Under the pieces are notes generated by a model. It was not told the origin of the DNA. It worked only from the letters and a program-made list of their open reading frames with translations, and did not search any database. From Clostridiales bacterium UBA4644 (GTDB lineage Bacteria > Bacillota > Clostridia > Oscillospirales > Butyricicoccaceae), in contig DHMK01000038.1 of the NCBI GenBank assembly GCA_002405755.1, positions 51,172 through 67,388 of the forward strand: a stretch of 16,217 nt of DNA, given 5' to 3'. The number at the start of each line of letters is the position of its first letter. Positions within the stretch are counted from its first letter, which is position 1. This document shows, one piece after another, positions 1-7,691 of the stretch. Position numbers and translations under genes: made by a program.

Positions 1-344
1 CGGGCAGGGAAGTCCAGGGCGTAGCCCCGCTCCCGCCGCAGCACCCGCAGCGGCCCGCTGCAGGAGGAAAAGGCCGCCTGATCTCCCGGCTCGATCAGGT
101 TCATCAGCACAAAGCCCGCCGCCAGGGTGGCATGGCCGCAGAGGTCCATCTCAAAGGCCGGCGTGAACCAGCGGATGCTCCACCCGGCGGGACCCTTTTC
201 CAGAAAGGCCGTCTCCGGCAGATTGTTTTCCCCGGCGATGCGCTGCATCAGCTCCGGCGAAAGGGGCCGGTCCAACAGGCAGACGCCGGCGGGATTGCCG
301 GAAAACAGCGTGTCGGTAAAGGCGTCCACCAGATAATATCTCAT
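1..344 (-). CDS. PhzF-family isomerase-like protein (C-terminus beyond window)
   Basis: Only the first 114 codons are inside the window; the gene continues past base 1. The visible N-terminal half matches the PhzF / diaminopimelate epimerase-like fold: the N-terminal strand runs into SGNPAGV at residues 15-21, ENNLPETAF at 39-47 carries the usual catalytic glutamate (E44), RWFTP is at 58-62 and DLCGHATLA at 67-75. Characterised members isomerise small metabolites, as PhzF does in phenazine synthesis; most family members have no known substrate, and nothing here indicates phenazine genes. The ATG at 342-344 overlaps the TGA of the biotin ligase gene in an ATGA arrangement, so the two are probably translationally coupled. 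The family call is firm; the substrate is unknown. Confidence 0.88.
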   Translation of the reverse strand, partial: MRYYLVDAFTDTLFSGNPAGVCLLDRPLSPELMQRIAGENNLPETAFLEKGPAGWSIRWFTPAFEMDLCGHATLAAGFVLMNLIEPGDQAAFSSCSGPLRVLRRERGYALDFPA

Positions 345-1108
345 GTCCCGCTCTCCTCTCTCCGCCGCACGGAGACCTCGCCGCAGCTCAGCGTCCGCAG
401 GCTTCCGTCGGGCAGCTCCACCAGCAGACGGGCGTCGTCGTCCATGGCCCGGGCCAGCGCCGGATAGGGCGTTCCCGCCGGGGGATACACGGTGACGGTC
501 CGGCCCAGCAGCAGACTGTTCCTGCGGTAATCCTCCAAAAAGCTCCGGTCCGGCAGCGCGGCGGCCCGGCGGGCCAGATTATTCGCGATGGCCGCCGCCA
601 GCATCTCCATGACGCCGTAGACCGGCTCCTCCAGCAAAAAGCCCATCACATCCTGCAGCTTGGGGGGCAGCGGCTGGGCAGGCCGATAAACATCCACGCC
701 CACGCCCAGCACTACCGCGTCTCCCGCGCCCTCCGCCAGGATGCCGCAGACCTTTTTCCCCTGATAAAACAGATCGTTGACCCATTTGATGCCCGTGGCG
801 ATCTGGCAGACGGAGGCGATGGCCTCCTGCACCGCCACGGCGGCCAGCGGCGTCAAAAGCGTCTTTTCCGCCGGCGAAAGGGGCAGGCGCAGGATCATGC
901 TGAGATAAAGCCCGCCCTCCGGCGAGTAAAAGCACCGGTCCAGCCGGCCCCGGCCGGTGGTCTGATGCATGGCCAGCACCAGCTTCCCGTGGGGCGCGCC
1001 CTCCCGGGCCAGCGCCCGGGCCACCCGGTTGGTGCTGTCGGTCTCCTCCAGCACCAGCGGCTCCGGCAGCGTGGGATCCAGCAGCGACAAAAGCAGCGGC
1101 GTATTCAT
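341..1108 (-). CDS. birA: Biotin--[acetyl-CoA-carboxylase] ligase, catalytic domain only
   Basis: A 255-residue enzyme that activates biotin as biotinyl-AMP and attaches it to a lysine of biotin-dependent carboxylases in the cytoplasm. Visible motifs are TDSTN at residues 23-27, the biotinyl-adenylate loop GRGRLDR at 52-58 followed by SPEGGLYLS at 62-70, and KWVND at 108-112 with the active-site lysine K108, followed by KKVCGILAE. There is no N-terminal winged helix, so this is a monofunctional ligase rather than a BirA-type ligase/repressor. The adenylate loop departs from the usual GRGRRGR: residues 56-57 are Leu-Asp instead of Arg-Gly. The start has GAGGAGG about 9 bases upstream. It lies 43 bases downstream of the HAD gene and overlaps the PhzF-family gene by 4 bases. 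Confidence 0.9.
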   Translation of the reverse strand: MNTPLLLSLLDPTLPEPLVLEETDSTNRVARALAREGAPHGKLVLAMHQTTGRGRLDRCFYSPEGGLYLSMILRLPLSPAEKTLLTPLAAVAVQEAIASVCQIATGIKWVNDLFYQGKKVCGILAEGAGDAVVLGVGVDVYRPAQPLPPKLQDVMGFLLEEPVYGVMEMLAAAIANNLARRAAALPDRSFLEDYRRNSLLLGRTVTVYPPAGTPYPALARAMDDDARLLVELPDGSLRTLSCGEVSVRRREESGT

Positions 1109-1124
1109 GGATCATATCCTCCTC

Positions 1125-1150
1125 TGTGCGATCTGTGCGATCGTGCGATC
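1125..1150. repeat. Three tandem copies of a 9-bp unit in the HAD-birA gap
   Basis: The plus strand reads TGTGCGATC, TGTGCGATC, GTGCGATC, the last copy lacking its first base. The repeat fills most of the 43-bp gap between the HAD gene stop and the birA ribosome-binding site. It starts right beside the GAGGAGG of birA. It could be a slippage-prone spacer; no operator function can be read from it. Confidence 0.75.
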
Positions 1151-1151
1151 T

Positions 1152-1808
1152 TTATTTCTGCGCTTCCCGCAGGACGATGGCGGCCAGCTCCGCCGGGGTC
1201 TCCGCCAGAAAATCCGCCCCGGCCTGCGCCAGCTCCTGCCGGCCCCGAAAGCCCCAGACGCAGCCGATGCCCCGGGTCCCGGCGTTATGTGCAAACTGAA
1301 TATCCACGGCGGAATCGCCGCAGTAAAGGATCTCCTCCGGCGCCAGCCCCATGCGCTCCGCAGCAAAGCGGAAGATCGCCGGATCCGGCTTGACGGGGAA
1401 ACGGCTCTGCTGACCAAACACGGCATGCACCGCCCCCTCCGGCAGCAGCCGGATCACCCGGTCTGCCTGATCCTGGGGCTTGTTGGTGATAACAGCCAGC
1501 TGCAGCCCCGCGCTCTTCAGAGCGTCCAGCATGGAAACAACGCCCTCATAGGGGCAGGTCTCCACGCAGCAGGCTGCCAGATACCGGCGGCCGTATTCCT
1601 GCCGCAGGGCGTCTGCCTCTGAAAGCCGCTCCTCCGGAAGACAGCGCTGGGCCAAGATCCTTGCCCCGTTGCCCACCTTGTGCCGATATTCCTCCGGCGA
1701 AAAGCCCGGCAGGCCAAAGGCTGCCAGCGCGCCGTTCATAGCCGCGGCAATGTCCCGCAGGCTGTTCACCAACGTTCCGTCCAGATCAAAAAAAACTGCC
1801 CTGATCAT
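1152..1808 (-). CDS. HAD-superfamily phosphatase, phosphoglycolate phosphatase-like
   Basis: A 218-residue cytoplasmic hydrolase of the haloacid dehalogenase superfamily with an alpha-helical cap, closest in layout to Gph/PpaX phosphatases. Motif I is FFDLDGTLV with nucleophile D8 and acid/base D10; motif II is VITNK with T108; motif III is VKPDP with K140; motif IV is GDSAVDI with D165 and D169. These are all the residues a working HAD phosphatase needs. The reading frame is open for 27 further codons upstream, but the ATG at 1806-1808 places the motif at the usual position, has AGGAGG just upstream and overlaps the WYL gene stop as ATGA. Physiological substrate (phosphoglycolate, pyrophosphate, other) cannot be told from sequence. 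Confidence 0.88.
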   Translation of the reverse strand: MIRAVFFDLDGTLVNSLRDIAAAMNGALAAFGLPGFSPEEYRHKVGNGARILAQRCLPEERLSEADALRQEYGRRYLAACCVETCPYEGVVSMLDALKSAGLQLAVITNKPQDQADRVIRLLPEGAVHAVFGQQSRFPVKPDPAIFRFAAERMGLAPEEILYCGDSAVDIQFAHNAGTRGIGCVWGFRGRQELAQAGADFLAETPAELAAIVLREAQK

Positions 1809-2815
1809 GCTTGCTCCTCCTGCCTGATCCCGTTTTTCAGCATGGCCCGATACTGCTCCGCCACGGCGGCCGGGGCAAGGATCCTGCACCGGCCCTCCAG
1901 ACTGAACACCCAGGAAAAAAACTGCGGGCTCACCGCCGCCTGCACATGGACCGTCACGCGGTCCCGATCATAGGGCGCGGCGATGCAGTCCCGGCCGAAC
2001 CGGTCGGCCACAACGCCCACAAAGTCCCTGTCCACCAGCAGACGGATGGAGACCTGCTGCCCGCCGAACATTCCGAACATGGCGGCGGCATAGGCCGCCG
2101 GATCCCGTCCGGCCCAAAGCTCCGCCCCCTCCCGGGGCTGGCCGGTGGCCTGCAGATCCAGCAGCTTGTCCACCCGGTAATGCCGCAGCGCGGCGCTGCG
2201 GTGGTCATAGGCCACCAGATAATAATTTTCGTTGTCCCAGATCAGCGCCCAGGGGCTTGCCTCATACCATTCCCCCGCCCGGCGCAGCCGCTGCTCCAGC
2301 CGGCCGCCTTCTCCCAGGACCCATTCAAAATAATGAAAGCGCACCCGGCTGCCCTCGTCGATGGCCGCGTGCAGCGCGTCTACCGTATAATAGACCCGCT
2401 CATTTTCCGCCTTGATCCGTCCCGTCACATAGACCTGCCGCTGCAGCTGCCGGGCCTGAAACACGGAGGTCAGGCTCTCCAGCCTGCGGATCAGCCGGCC
2501 GGTCTTTTCCCGGGTGATAAAGCGGGAGGACTGTGCCGCGTCCACCAGCAGCTTCAGCTCCGGCAGCTCAAACTGCCGGGAGGCCAGATAATAGCCGGTG
2601 CCCCGGCCCCGCCGGCAGCGCTCGATGTCCAGACCAAACAGGCGCAGCGTCTCCAGGTCGTCATAAATGCTCTTTCTGTCCCGGCAGTCCACGCCCCGCT
2701 CCTGCAGCAGCGCCATCAGCTGAGACACGGACAGGGGATGCGCCTCGTCGGTCTGCTCCCAGAAGATGCGCTCCAGCGCCAGCAGCTTGCCCTTCAGCCC
2801 CTCGCACCTGGCCAT
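1805..2815 (-). CDS. WYL-domain transcriptional regulator with N-terminal winged helix
   Basis: A 336-residue protein with the usual three-part plan: a DNA-binding winged helix at about residues 5-75 (ending in RKSIYDDLETLRLFGLDIE), a linker, a WYL domain at about 140-220 and a C-terminal WCX-like extension. The WYL core appears as SPWALIWDNENYYLVAYD-type sequence at 187-204, with the downstream HYRVDKL at 212-218. WYL domains bind nucleic acid or nucleotide-type ligands and commonly control stress, repair or defence genes; the ligand here is unknown. The gene starts one base after the ABC-F stop, with GGAGGGC upstream, and its stop overlaps the HAD start. No defence genes are adjacent, so autoregulation of this run or a distant target are both possible. 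Confidence 0.88.
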   Translation of the reverse strand: MARCEGLKGKLLALERIFWEQTDEAHPLSVSQLMALLQERGVDCRDRKSIYDDLETLRLFGLDIERCRRGRGTGYYLASRQFELPELKLLVDAAQSSRFITREKTGRLIRRLESLTSVFQARQLQRQVYVTGRIKAENERVYYTVDALHAAIDEGSRVRFHYFEWVLGEGGRLEQRLRRAGEWYEASPWALIWDNENYYLVAYDHRSAALRHYRVDKLLDLQATGQPREGAELWAGRDPAAYAAAMFGMFGGQQVSIRLLVDRDFVGVVADRFGRDCIAAPYDRDRVTVHVQAAVSPQFFSWVFSLEGRCRILAPAAVAEQYRAMLKNGIRQEEQA

Positions 2816-2816
2816 A

Positions 2817-4706
2817 TCAGCCCTCCGCTTCCTGCTGCTCGTAAAGGGTCAGAAGCTCCTCCTCCAGCGTTTCCCGGCTGTGGTAAAGCTCGCCCAGCTT
2901 CACATAGTCTCCGCCCTCGCATTCCGCCATCTCCCGCTCCAGCTCCTGCAGCCGCTCCTCAATGGCGGCGATGCGTCTGGCCCGCTCCCGGCGGCGTTTT
3001 TCCTGCTCCCGGGAGGGGACGGCCTCCTGCTTTTTGCCGGGCCGCGGAGCGGGCTCGCCGGCCTTTTCCTTCTTTTCCTTCTCCCGCAGGGCGGCCTCCG
3101 CCTGCCGGCGGCGGGCCCGGGCCTCCTGAAACTCCTGATAGCCCCCCTGAAAATCCGTAACGCCGCCGTTTTCCAGCAGCCAGATCCGGGTGGCGAAGCG
3201 ATCGATGAAATACCGGTCGTGGGAGACGAACAGCATGGTCTCGGAAAAGTCATCGATGGCGTCCTCCACCCATTCCCGGGAAAGGATATCCAGATGGTTG
3301 GTGGGCTCGTCCAAAAACAGCGTGTTGATCTTGTTATACATGAAAAGGCAGAGCTTGAGCCGGGTCTTTTCGCCGCCGGAAAGGACAGACACCGTCTTAA
3401 AGACCTCCTCGCCCCGGAAGGCGAAGGCCGCCAGCCGGTCCCGGGCCTCCTGGGGGGTGCAGTTGGTCTCAAACAACAGGGTGTCCACCAGGTTCCGCTC
3501 CGGATGGTCAAACTGCACCACCTGGGGCAGATAGCCCGTCTCCACGCCCACGCCCTCATAGACCGCGCCGGAAAGCGCCGGCAGCCGGCCCAGCAGGGTG
3601 GAGAGCAGCGTGGTCTTGCCGCAGCCGTTTGGCCCAAGGATGGCGATGCGCTCGCCCCGGTAGACCATGGCGGAAAAATCCCGCACCAGCGGCGCGCCGT
3701 AGCCGGCGCTGAGATGCTCGATGGCGAACACGTCCTCGCCGGACTGCTCCGCCAGATTGAACTGATTTTTCATCTTGCGCTCCTTGCGGATGGTCTGGAT
3801 GCGCTCCATCCGGTCGATGCGCTTCTGCATGGAAAAGGCCCGCTTGTGCAGGGCGTCGTTGCCCATAAAGGCCCAGAGATGCAGGTTGCCCACGGCCTTC
3901 TCCAGCCGGGCGATCTCCTTGTCCTGCCGGCGCTTGGCGGCCTCCAGCTGCCGGGCCAGCTCGTCCTTCTTTTCGGCAAAATAGCTGTAATTGCCCGGCC
4001 AGGAGATGATCTCCCCGTCCCGCAGCTCCAGGGTGCGGGTGGTGACATGATCCAGAAAATATCGGTCGTGGGACACGATGAGCACCGTCCCCCGAAAGCC
4101 CTTGAGATATTCCTCCAGCCACTCGATGGAATCCATGTCCAGGTGGTTGGTGGGCTCGTCCAGCAGCAGCAGATCCGTTCCGGAGAGCATCAGCCGGGCC
4201 AGATTGACCCGGGTCTTCTCCCCGCCGGAAAGGCTCATAAAGGGCCGCTGCTGCATTTCCGCGTCAATATGCAGGCCGGCGCACATCCGGTCGTAGGGGA
4301 CCTGCTGATCGTAGCCGCCGCCCAGCTCATAGGCGGTCTGCAGCTTACCGTAGCGCTCCAGATCCACCGGCCGGCCCGCCGCCATATCCGCCTCCATGGT
4401 CTGCATCTCGGCGGCCATATCCTCCAGCCAGACAAAGGCCTTTTGGAGCACCTGCCGAACGGTCAGCGCCGGATCATACACCGGCAGCTGCTCCAGAAGC
4501 CCCAGGCGCGCGCCCTTGGCGATGGACACCGTTCCGCTCTCATAGTCCTCCTGCCCCGCCAGGATCTTCAGCAGAGTGGTCTTGCCGCAGCCGTTCGGCC
4601 CCACGATGCTGGCCCGCTCGCCGGGCAGCAGGTCAAAGGAGAGTCCCTTCAAAACATGGCGCTCTCCAAAGTATTTGTGTAATTGCTGTACGCTGATCTC
4701 TGCCAT
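2817..4706 (-). CDS. ABC-F family ATPase (ribosome-associated, no membrane domain)
   Basis: A 629-residue soluble protein with two ABC ATPase domains in one chain. Domain 1 has Walker A GPNGCGKTT at 36-44, signature LSGGE at 159-163 and Walker B LLLLDEPTNHLD at 179-190. Domain 2 has Walker A at 358-366, signature LSGGE at 442-446 and LFLDEPTNHLD at 463-473. The catalytic glutamates follow the Walker B aspartates. Between them (about 235-325) is the charged interdomain linker that in ABC-F proteins reaches the ribosomal P-site tRNA. Residues 525-629 are a charged, coiled-coil-like C-terminal extension. ABC-F proteins either help translation of difficult sequences or protect ribosomes from antibiotics; the context suggests housekeeping, but resistance cannot be excluded from sequence. 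Three bases separate it from the upstream membrane protein gene. Confidence 0.92.
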   Translation of the reverse strand: MAEISVQQLHKYFGERHVLKGLSFDLLPGERASIVGPNGCGKTTLLKILAGQEDYESGTVSIAKGARLGLLEQLPVYDPALTVRQVLQKAFVWLEDMAAEMQTMEADMAAGRPVDLERYGKLQTAYELGGGYDQQVPYDRMCAGLHIDAEMQQRPFMSLSGGEKTRVNLARLMLSGTDLLLLDEPTNHLDMDSIEWLEEYLKGFRGTVLIVSHDRYFLDHVTTRTLELRDGEIISWPGNYSYFAEKKDELARQLEAAKRRQDKEIARLEKAVGNLHLWAFMGNDALHKRAFSMQKRIDRMERIQTIRKERKMKNQFNLAEQSGEDVFAIEHLSAGYGAPLVRDFSAMVYRGERIAILGPNGCGKTTLLSTLLGRLPALSGAVYEGVGVETGYLPQVVQFDHPERNLVDTLLFETNCTPQEARDRLAAFAFRGEEVFKTVSVLSGGEKTRLKLCLFMYNKINTLFLDEPTNHLDILSREWVEDAIDDFSETMLFVSHDRYFIDRFATRIWLLENGGVTDFQGGYQEFQEARARRRQAEAALREKEKKEKAGEPAPRPGKKQEAVPSREQEKRRRERARRIAAIEERLQELEREMAECEGGDYVKLGELYHSRETLEEELLTLYEQQEAEG

Positions 4707-4709
4707 AAT

Positions 4710-5255
4710 CTACTCTCTGTTTCTTTTGTTTTTCAGGGCCGCCGGGTCTGCAAACAGCGGCCAGCCCGGCGTTTTCCGCTCCGGCAGCAAAAATACCGCC
4801 CACCAGCCCAGCAGCGCCGCCGCCGCCAGCGCCGCCTGCGGCAGGCCGAAGCTTCCCCCCAGCGCCCGCAGGCCCAGCCGCCAGCCCAGCAGCATGGTCA
4901 CATAAAAATTGCCGATGTCCGCCCACAGAACGGGCCGCTTTACGCCCAGCGCCGCCCGGTAGAAAAAGTAAATGCCCATCATGGTGCAGAAGGCATGGCT
5001 CGCTCCCAGACAGCAGGCGCAAAGGATCGTGCCGGCCGCCGCGCCCTGCAGCCCGCCCCAAAGGGCCAGCGCGGCGCACAGGGGCCAGAAGGCCAGCTTG
5101 AAGTGCTCCCAGGGGCTTTCCGCCGTTGGCAGCAGCCACCTCAGCGCCGCAGGCCGACCCAGCGGCTCATAAAGAAAATGCTGCGCCATCCCCACCAGAC
5201 AGGCCGCGCCGAAGATCATCCATTTCAACTCGCTCCACCTCGCTTCTGCTTCCAT
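4710..5255 (-). CDS. Small multi-pass membrane protein, DUF6512-like
   Basis: A 181-residue hydrophobic protein with about five predicted membrane segments and short charged ends. I link it to the DUF6512 type by remembered pattern: an early GxxQHFLYEPLGRP (residues 21-34), then an ESPWEHFKLAFWP block (about 46-58), and an acidic ADIGNFYVT motif near the middle. Function of the family is unknown. The first ATG has no clear Shine-Dalgarno sequence; an in-frame ATG at codon 13 lies after a GAGGTGGAG stretch, so the true start could be 36 bases later. It lies 28 bases after the AI-2E-family gene and 3 bases before the ABC-F gene, so it is co-transcribed with both. The coding call is firm, the family less so. 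Confidence 0.7.
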   Translation of the reverse strand: MEAEARWSELKWMIFGAACLVGMAQHFLYEPLGRPAALRWLLPTAESPWEHFKLAFWPLCAALALWGGLQGAAAGTILCACCLGASHAFCTMMGIYFFYRAALGVKRPVLWADIGNFYVTMLLGWRLGLRALGGSFGLPQAALAAAALLGWWAVFLLPERKTPGWPLFADPAALKNKRNRE

Positions 5256-5283
5256 TTCTATGCGAGGGGGCGCGGCCGTGTGC

Positions 5284-6510
5284 TTATTTTTTCGCCGGCG
5301 GCTCTGGGCGCGTCAGCTGGCTGATGGTCTCGGAAAGCGCGTCCTCCGGCTTTGCAGGCGCTTTTTCCGCAGCGGCCGGCGCTTCCGGCGCTTTTTCCGG
5401 CGCAGCAGGCTGCTGCGCCCTGCCTTTGCGCTTTTTCCCGGCCCGGGGCGCGGGGCCCTCCGCCGGCTGGGGCTGGCTGGGGCGCTGATCGCCCAGGATA
5501 TAATTATAGATCTCCCGGATCACCGTCTTAAACACCACCGCCACCGGCGTGGAGATGAGCATGCCCACCGGGCCCCAGAGCTCGCTGCAGGCCAGAAGGG
5601 CAAACATCACGCCCAGCGGATGGATGTTCACTGCGTCGCTCTGGACCTTGGGCGCCACCACATTGCCCTCGATCTGCTGCACCACGATAACGAACGCCGC
5701 CACCTTGATGGCCAGGCTCACGCCGCCGGTGATCAGCGCAAAGACGCCCTCCACCACGCCGGCGATCAGCGAGCCGAAATAGGGGATGAAATCCAGAATG
5801 AAGGAGATGCCCGCAAACAGCAGGGCATAGCGCAGGCCGATGACGGAAAAGCCGATATAGGAGACGGTGGCCATCCCCAGCGAGACCAGCACCTTGGAGG
5901 CAACATACTTCCAGGTGTAGCGGTTGGATTCCTCCACCACCCGGGTGGCCCGCACCCGGGCCAGATCCGGCAGCATGGCCAGCGCGCCGCGGATGAGCTT
6001 CGCCCCGTCCAGCATGAAATAGATGATGAGGATCATCACCACCACGATATTAAAAACGCTGGAGGTGGCGTTGACCAGCCAGTTCAGCAGCGCCTGGGCC
6101 ACCTTCATCAGGTAGGTGTCGCTTTTGCTCAGGATGCCCGTGGCCCAGTCCAGAACAGGCTGGGGCAGATGCCAGGAGGACAGCAGCTCGTTGGCCCGGT
6201 CCAGCAGATCGTCAAAGCTTCCGGCGTAGGCGGTCAGATCGTTGACCACGCCGGTGATCTGCTCCGCCACATAGGGCACCAGCAGCACCATGCCCCAGGT
6301 GATCAGGCCCACCACCAGAAGCGCCGTTACCGCCACGGCCACCCCTCGGGGCACCTTGCCGCGGAAGGTCAGCAGCTTGACGATTGGGCCCAGCAGATAA
6401 GCGATGATGGCCGCCAGAAAGAACAGCATCACCACATCCCAGAACCGCCAGACCATCACCACCAGCGTGATCAGCAGGATCACCAGCGCCAGCAGACGGG
6501 TATTTTTCAT
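5284..6510 (-). CDS. AI-2E family transporter (PF01594-type membrane protein)
   Basis: A 408-residue integral membrane protein with about eight hydrophobic segments. The family marker is the FILDFIPYFGSLIAGV-type region late in the protein, plus a long extracytoplasmic stretch between the early and late membrane segments. The family is named for an E. coli autoinducer-2 exporter, but most members are of unknown or different function (some are ion antiporters), so quorum sensing should not be inferred. The last 60 or so residues form a Pro/Ala/Lys-rich, low-complexity cytoplasmic tail. The frame can be opened 10 codons earlier at a TTG, but the ATG at 6508-6510 has GGGAGGG at proper distance and starts directly with the first membrane segment. 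A good promoter lies 43 bases upstream. Confidence 0.88.
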   Translation of the reverse strand: MKNTRLLALVILLITLVVMVWRFWDVVMLFFLAAIIAYLLGPIVKLLTFRGKVPRGVAVAVTALLVVGLITWGMVLLVPYVAEQITGVVNDLTAYAGSFDDLLDRANELLSSWHLPQPVLDWATGILSKSDTYLMKVAQALLNWLVNATSSVFNIVVVMILIIYFMLDGAKLIRGALAMLPDLARVRATRVVEESNRYTWKYVASKVLVSLGMATVSYIGFSVIGLRYALLFAGISFILDFIPYFGSLIAGVVEGVFALITGGVSLAIKVAAFVIVVQQIEGNVVAPKVQSDAVNIHPLGVMFALLACSELWGPVGMLISTPVAVVFKTVIREIYNYILGDQRPSQPQPAEGPAPRAGKKRKGRAQQPAAPEKAPEAPAAAEKAPAKPEDALSETISQLTRPEPPAKK

Positions 6511-6552
6511 AAAAGGGTCCCTCCCTTCAGGATCGATCAAAGGATCAAGGTC

Positions 6553-6581
6553 ATTATAGTATAAAACAGTGCGTTTCTCAA
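6553..6581 (-). promoter_or_regulatory. Sigma-A type promoter for the AI-2E-family gene run
   Basis: On the minus strand TTGAGA (6576-6581) and TATAAT (6553-6558) are separated by 17 bases, near consensus for the vegetative sigma factor. It is divergent from the tRNA promoter and precedes seven closely packed genes that may form one transcription unit. Confidence 0.82.
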
Positions 6582-6641
6582 TAGCATCCCACGGTTTCTC
6601 CCCGGTTTTTCAAAAAAACAAAAGTTTTTTGCGTTTGCCCC

Positions 6642-6670
6642 TTGATTTTTGAAAAGGGCTGTGTTATATT
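6642..6670 (+). promoter_or_regulatory. Sigma-A type promoter for tRNA-Arg
   Basis: TTGATT (6642-6647) and TATATT (6665-6670) are separated by exactly 17 bases and end 17 bases before the first tRNA base. It is divergent from the promoter at 6553-6581. Confidence 0.78.
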
Positions 6671-6687
6671 GTTTGAGCACGGTAAAT

Positions 6688-6764
6688 GCGGCGTTAGCTC
6701 AGCTGGATAGAGTGTTTGGCTACGAACCAAAAGGTCGGGGGTTCGAATCCCTTACGCCGTACCA
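6688..6764 (+). tRNA. tRNA-Arg, anticodon ACG
   Basis: A 77-nt cloverleaf with the CCA end encoded. The acceptor stem pairs GCGGCGT (6688-6694) with ACGCCGT (6754-6760), with G1 opposite U72; the discriminator is A. TAGCTCAGCTGGATAGA forms the D arm, the anticodon stem pairs TTTGG (6715-6719) with CCAAA (6727-6731), the anticodon ACG is at 6722-6724 and the T arm has GGGGGTTCGAATCCC. A34 is expected to be deaminated to inosine by TadA, reading CGU, CGC and CGA. It is a single tRNA gene with its own promoter and terminator. Confidence 0.95.
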
Positions 6765-6791
6765 TGTCGGTTTTGTCCGGCAGCCGTGTGC

Positions 6792-6823
6792 AAGGAACAG
6801 CCGAAGGGCTGTTCCTTTGCTTT
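6792..6823 (+). terminator. Intrinsic terminator after tRNA-Arg
   Basis: AAGGAACAGCC (6792-6802) pairs with GGCTGTTCCTT (6807-6817) across a GAAG loop, followed by TGCTTT. The stem is strong and the T tract is broken by GC, so some read-through into the lipoprotein gene is possible. No separate promoter for that gene was recognised. Confidence 0.75.
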
Positions 6824-6861
6824 GTCCGAAGATACCCAATGGATCCCAAAAGGAGGACGCT

Positions 6862-7596
6862 ATGAAGCATTTTTTCAGATCGACGCTGGCGCTGGCGCTG
6901 GTTTTTGGGCTGCTGACCCTTTGCGCCTGCAGCAAAAAGGACGATCCGATCCCCAACGTGCGGGAGGATCCCCGGCAGGAGCAGCAGCCCGGCGATGACC
7001 AGCCCGGCGATGACCAGCCTGCCGGCGGCGAGTCCCAGGGCCGCAGAGTGGAGCCGGTCTCCTCCGGCCTGACGCTGGAGGGCCTCACCGACGCCGCGCT
7101 GGCCGCCGTTCCGGAGCTTGCCTCCGCCAGAGAGCAGGACGGAAAGACCCTGCTGGAGCTGACGGTCTACGACACCGAGCACTATGACATCGTAGACGTC
7201 GCCACGCTGCAGCCGGGCGATATCGTAGTCTCCGGCGGCAGGGAATTCACCGTGGAGACCGTTGCGCAGGACGAGTTTGGCGGCATCACTGTCAACGGCG
7301 GCGTGGGGCTGGGCGGCCTGCAGCTCTCCACGCAGGAGAACGACAACGGCTATTTCAGCGTGGGGCTGGACGGCGAGGCCAATTACTATGAGGCCGGCCG
7401 GCTGACGCTGCCCCTGGCGGAGGACTTCACCTTTGCGGACGCCGCCGACCTTTCCCAGCCGGAGCAGACCCTCTCCGCCGCAGACCTGCTGGCCCTGGCC
7501 GGCCGCACCGACGACCCCGGCTTTTCTCCCGTTTCCACCACGGTGATGGTGGAAAACGGCCAGATCCGCCAGATCCTCCGCATCTTCCTGCCCTGA
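6862..7596 (+). CDS. Putative lipoprotein of unknown function
   Basis: A 244-residue secreted lipoprotein. A charged start (MKHFFR) and hydrophobic stretch end in the lipobox LCAC at residues 20-23, with C23 the lipid-modified residue. After it comes a flexible acidic linker containing a tandem QPGDD repeat (about residues 40-55), then a Gly/Asp/Leu-rich globular part rich in beta strands, for example LQPGDIVVSGGREFTVETV. I do not recognise the family and no catalytic motif stands out. The frame is open much further upstream, through the tRNA, but the ATG at 6862 has AGGAGG at 6851-6856 and gives a proper signal peptide. It is probably anchored on the outer face of the membrane. Confidence 0.85.
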   Translation: MKHFFRSTLALALVFGLLTLCACSKKDDPIPNVREDPRQEQQPGDDQPGDDQPAGGESQGRRVEPVSSGLTLEGLTDAALAAVPELASAREQDGKTLLELTVYDTEHYDIVDVATLQPGDIVVSGGREFTVETVAQDEFGGITVNGGVGLGGLQLSTQENDNGYFSVGLDGEANYYEAGRLTLPLAEDFTFADAADLSQPEQTLSAADLLALAGRTDDPGFSPVSTTVMVENGQIRQILRIFLP

Positions 7597-7617
7597 ACCT
7601 CAAAAGCCCGCTGCAAA

Positions 7618-7655
7618 GCCCCCGGAAGCGCAATGGCCTCCGGGGGCGTTTTTGT
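7618..7655 (+). terminator. Intrinsic terminator between convergent genes
   Basis: GCCCCCGGA (7618-7626) pairs with TCCGGGGGC (7639-7647), followed by GTTTTTGTT. It ends the lipoprotein gene. On the minus strand the same hairpin is followed only by a weak T stretch, so it may also partly stop the transporter operon coming from the right. Confidence 0.85.
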
Positions 7656-7691
7656 TGCTGTACGGCCTGTTTACTGTCAGGCGCCGCGCCG

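Noticed and set aside
1..344. Phenazine biosynthesis locus
   Set aside because: Only a PhzF-family fold is seen, and such proteins are widespread without phenazine genes; none of the other phz genes is in the window.
5284..6510. Quorum-sensing export function for the AI-2E-family protein
   Set aside because: The family name reflects one E. coli member; no luxS or other signalling gene is nearby.
6511..6540. TTG start ten codons upstream for the AI-2E-family protein
   Set aside because: The extension contains the Shine-Dalgarno sequence of the ATG at 6510, which begins at the first membrane segment.
6649..6861. N-terminal extension of the lipoprotein frame through the tRNA
   Set aside because: The extension translates the tRNA and its terminator; the ATG at 6862 has AGGAGG and begins a proper signal peptide.
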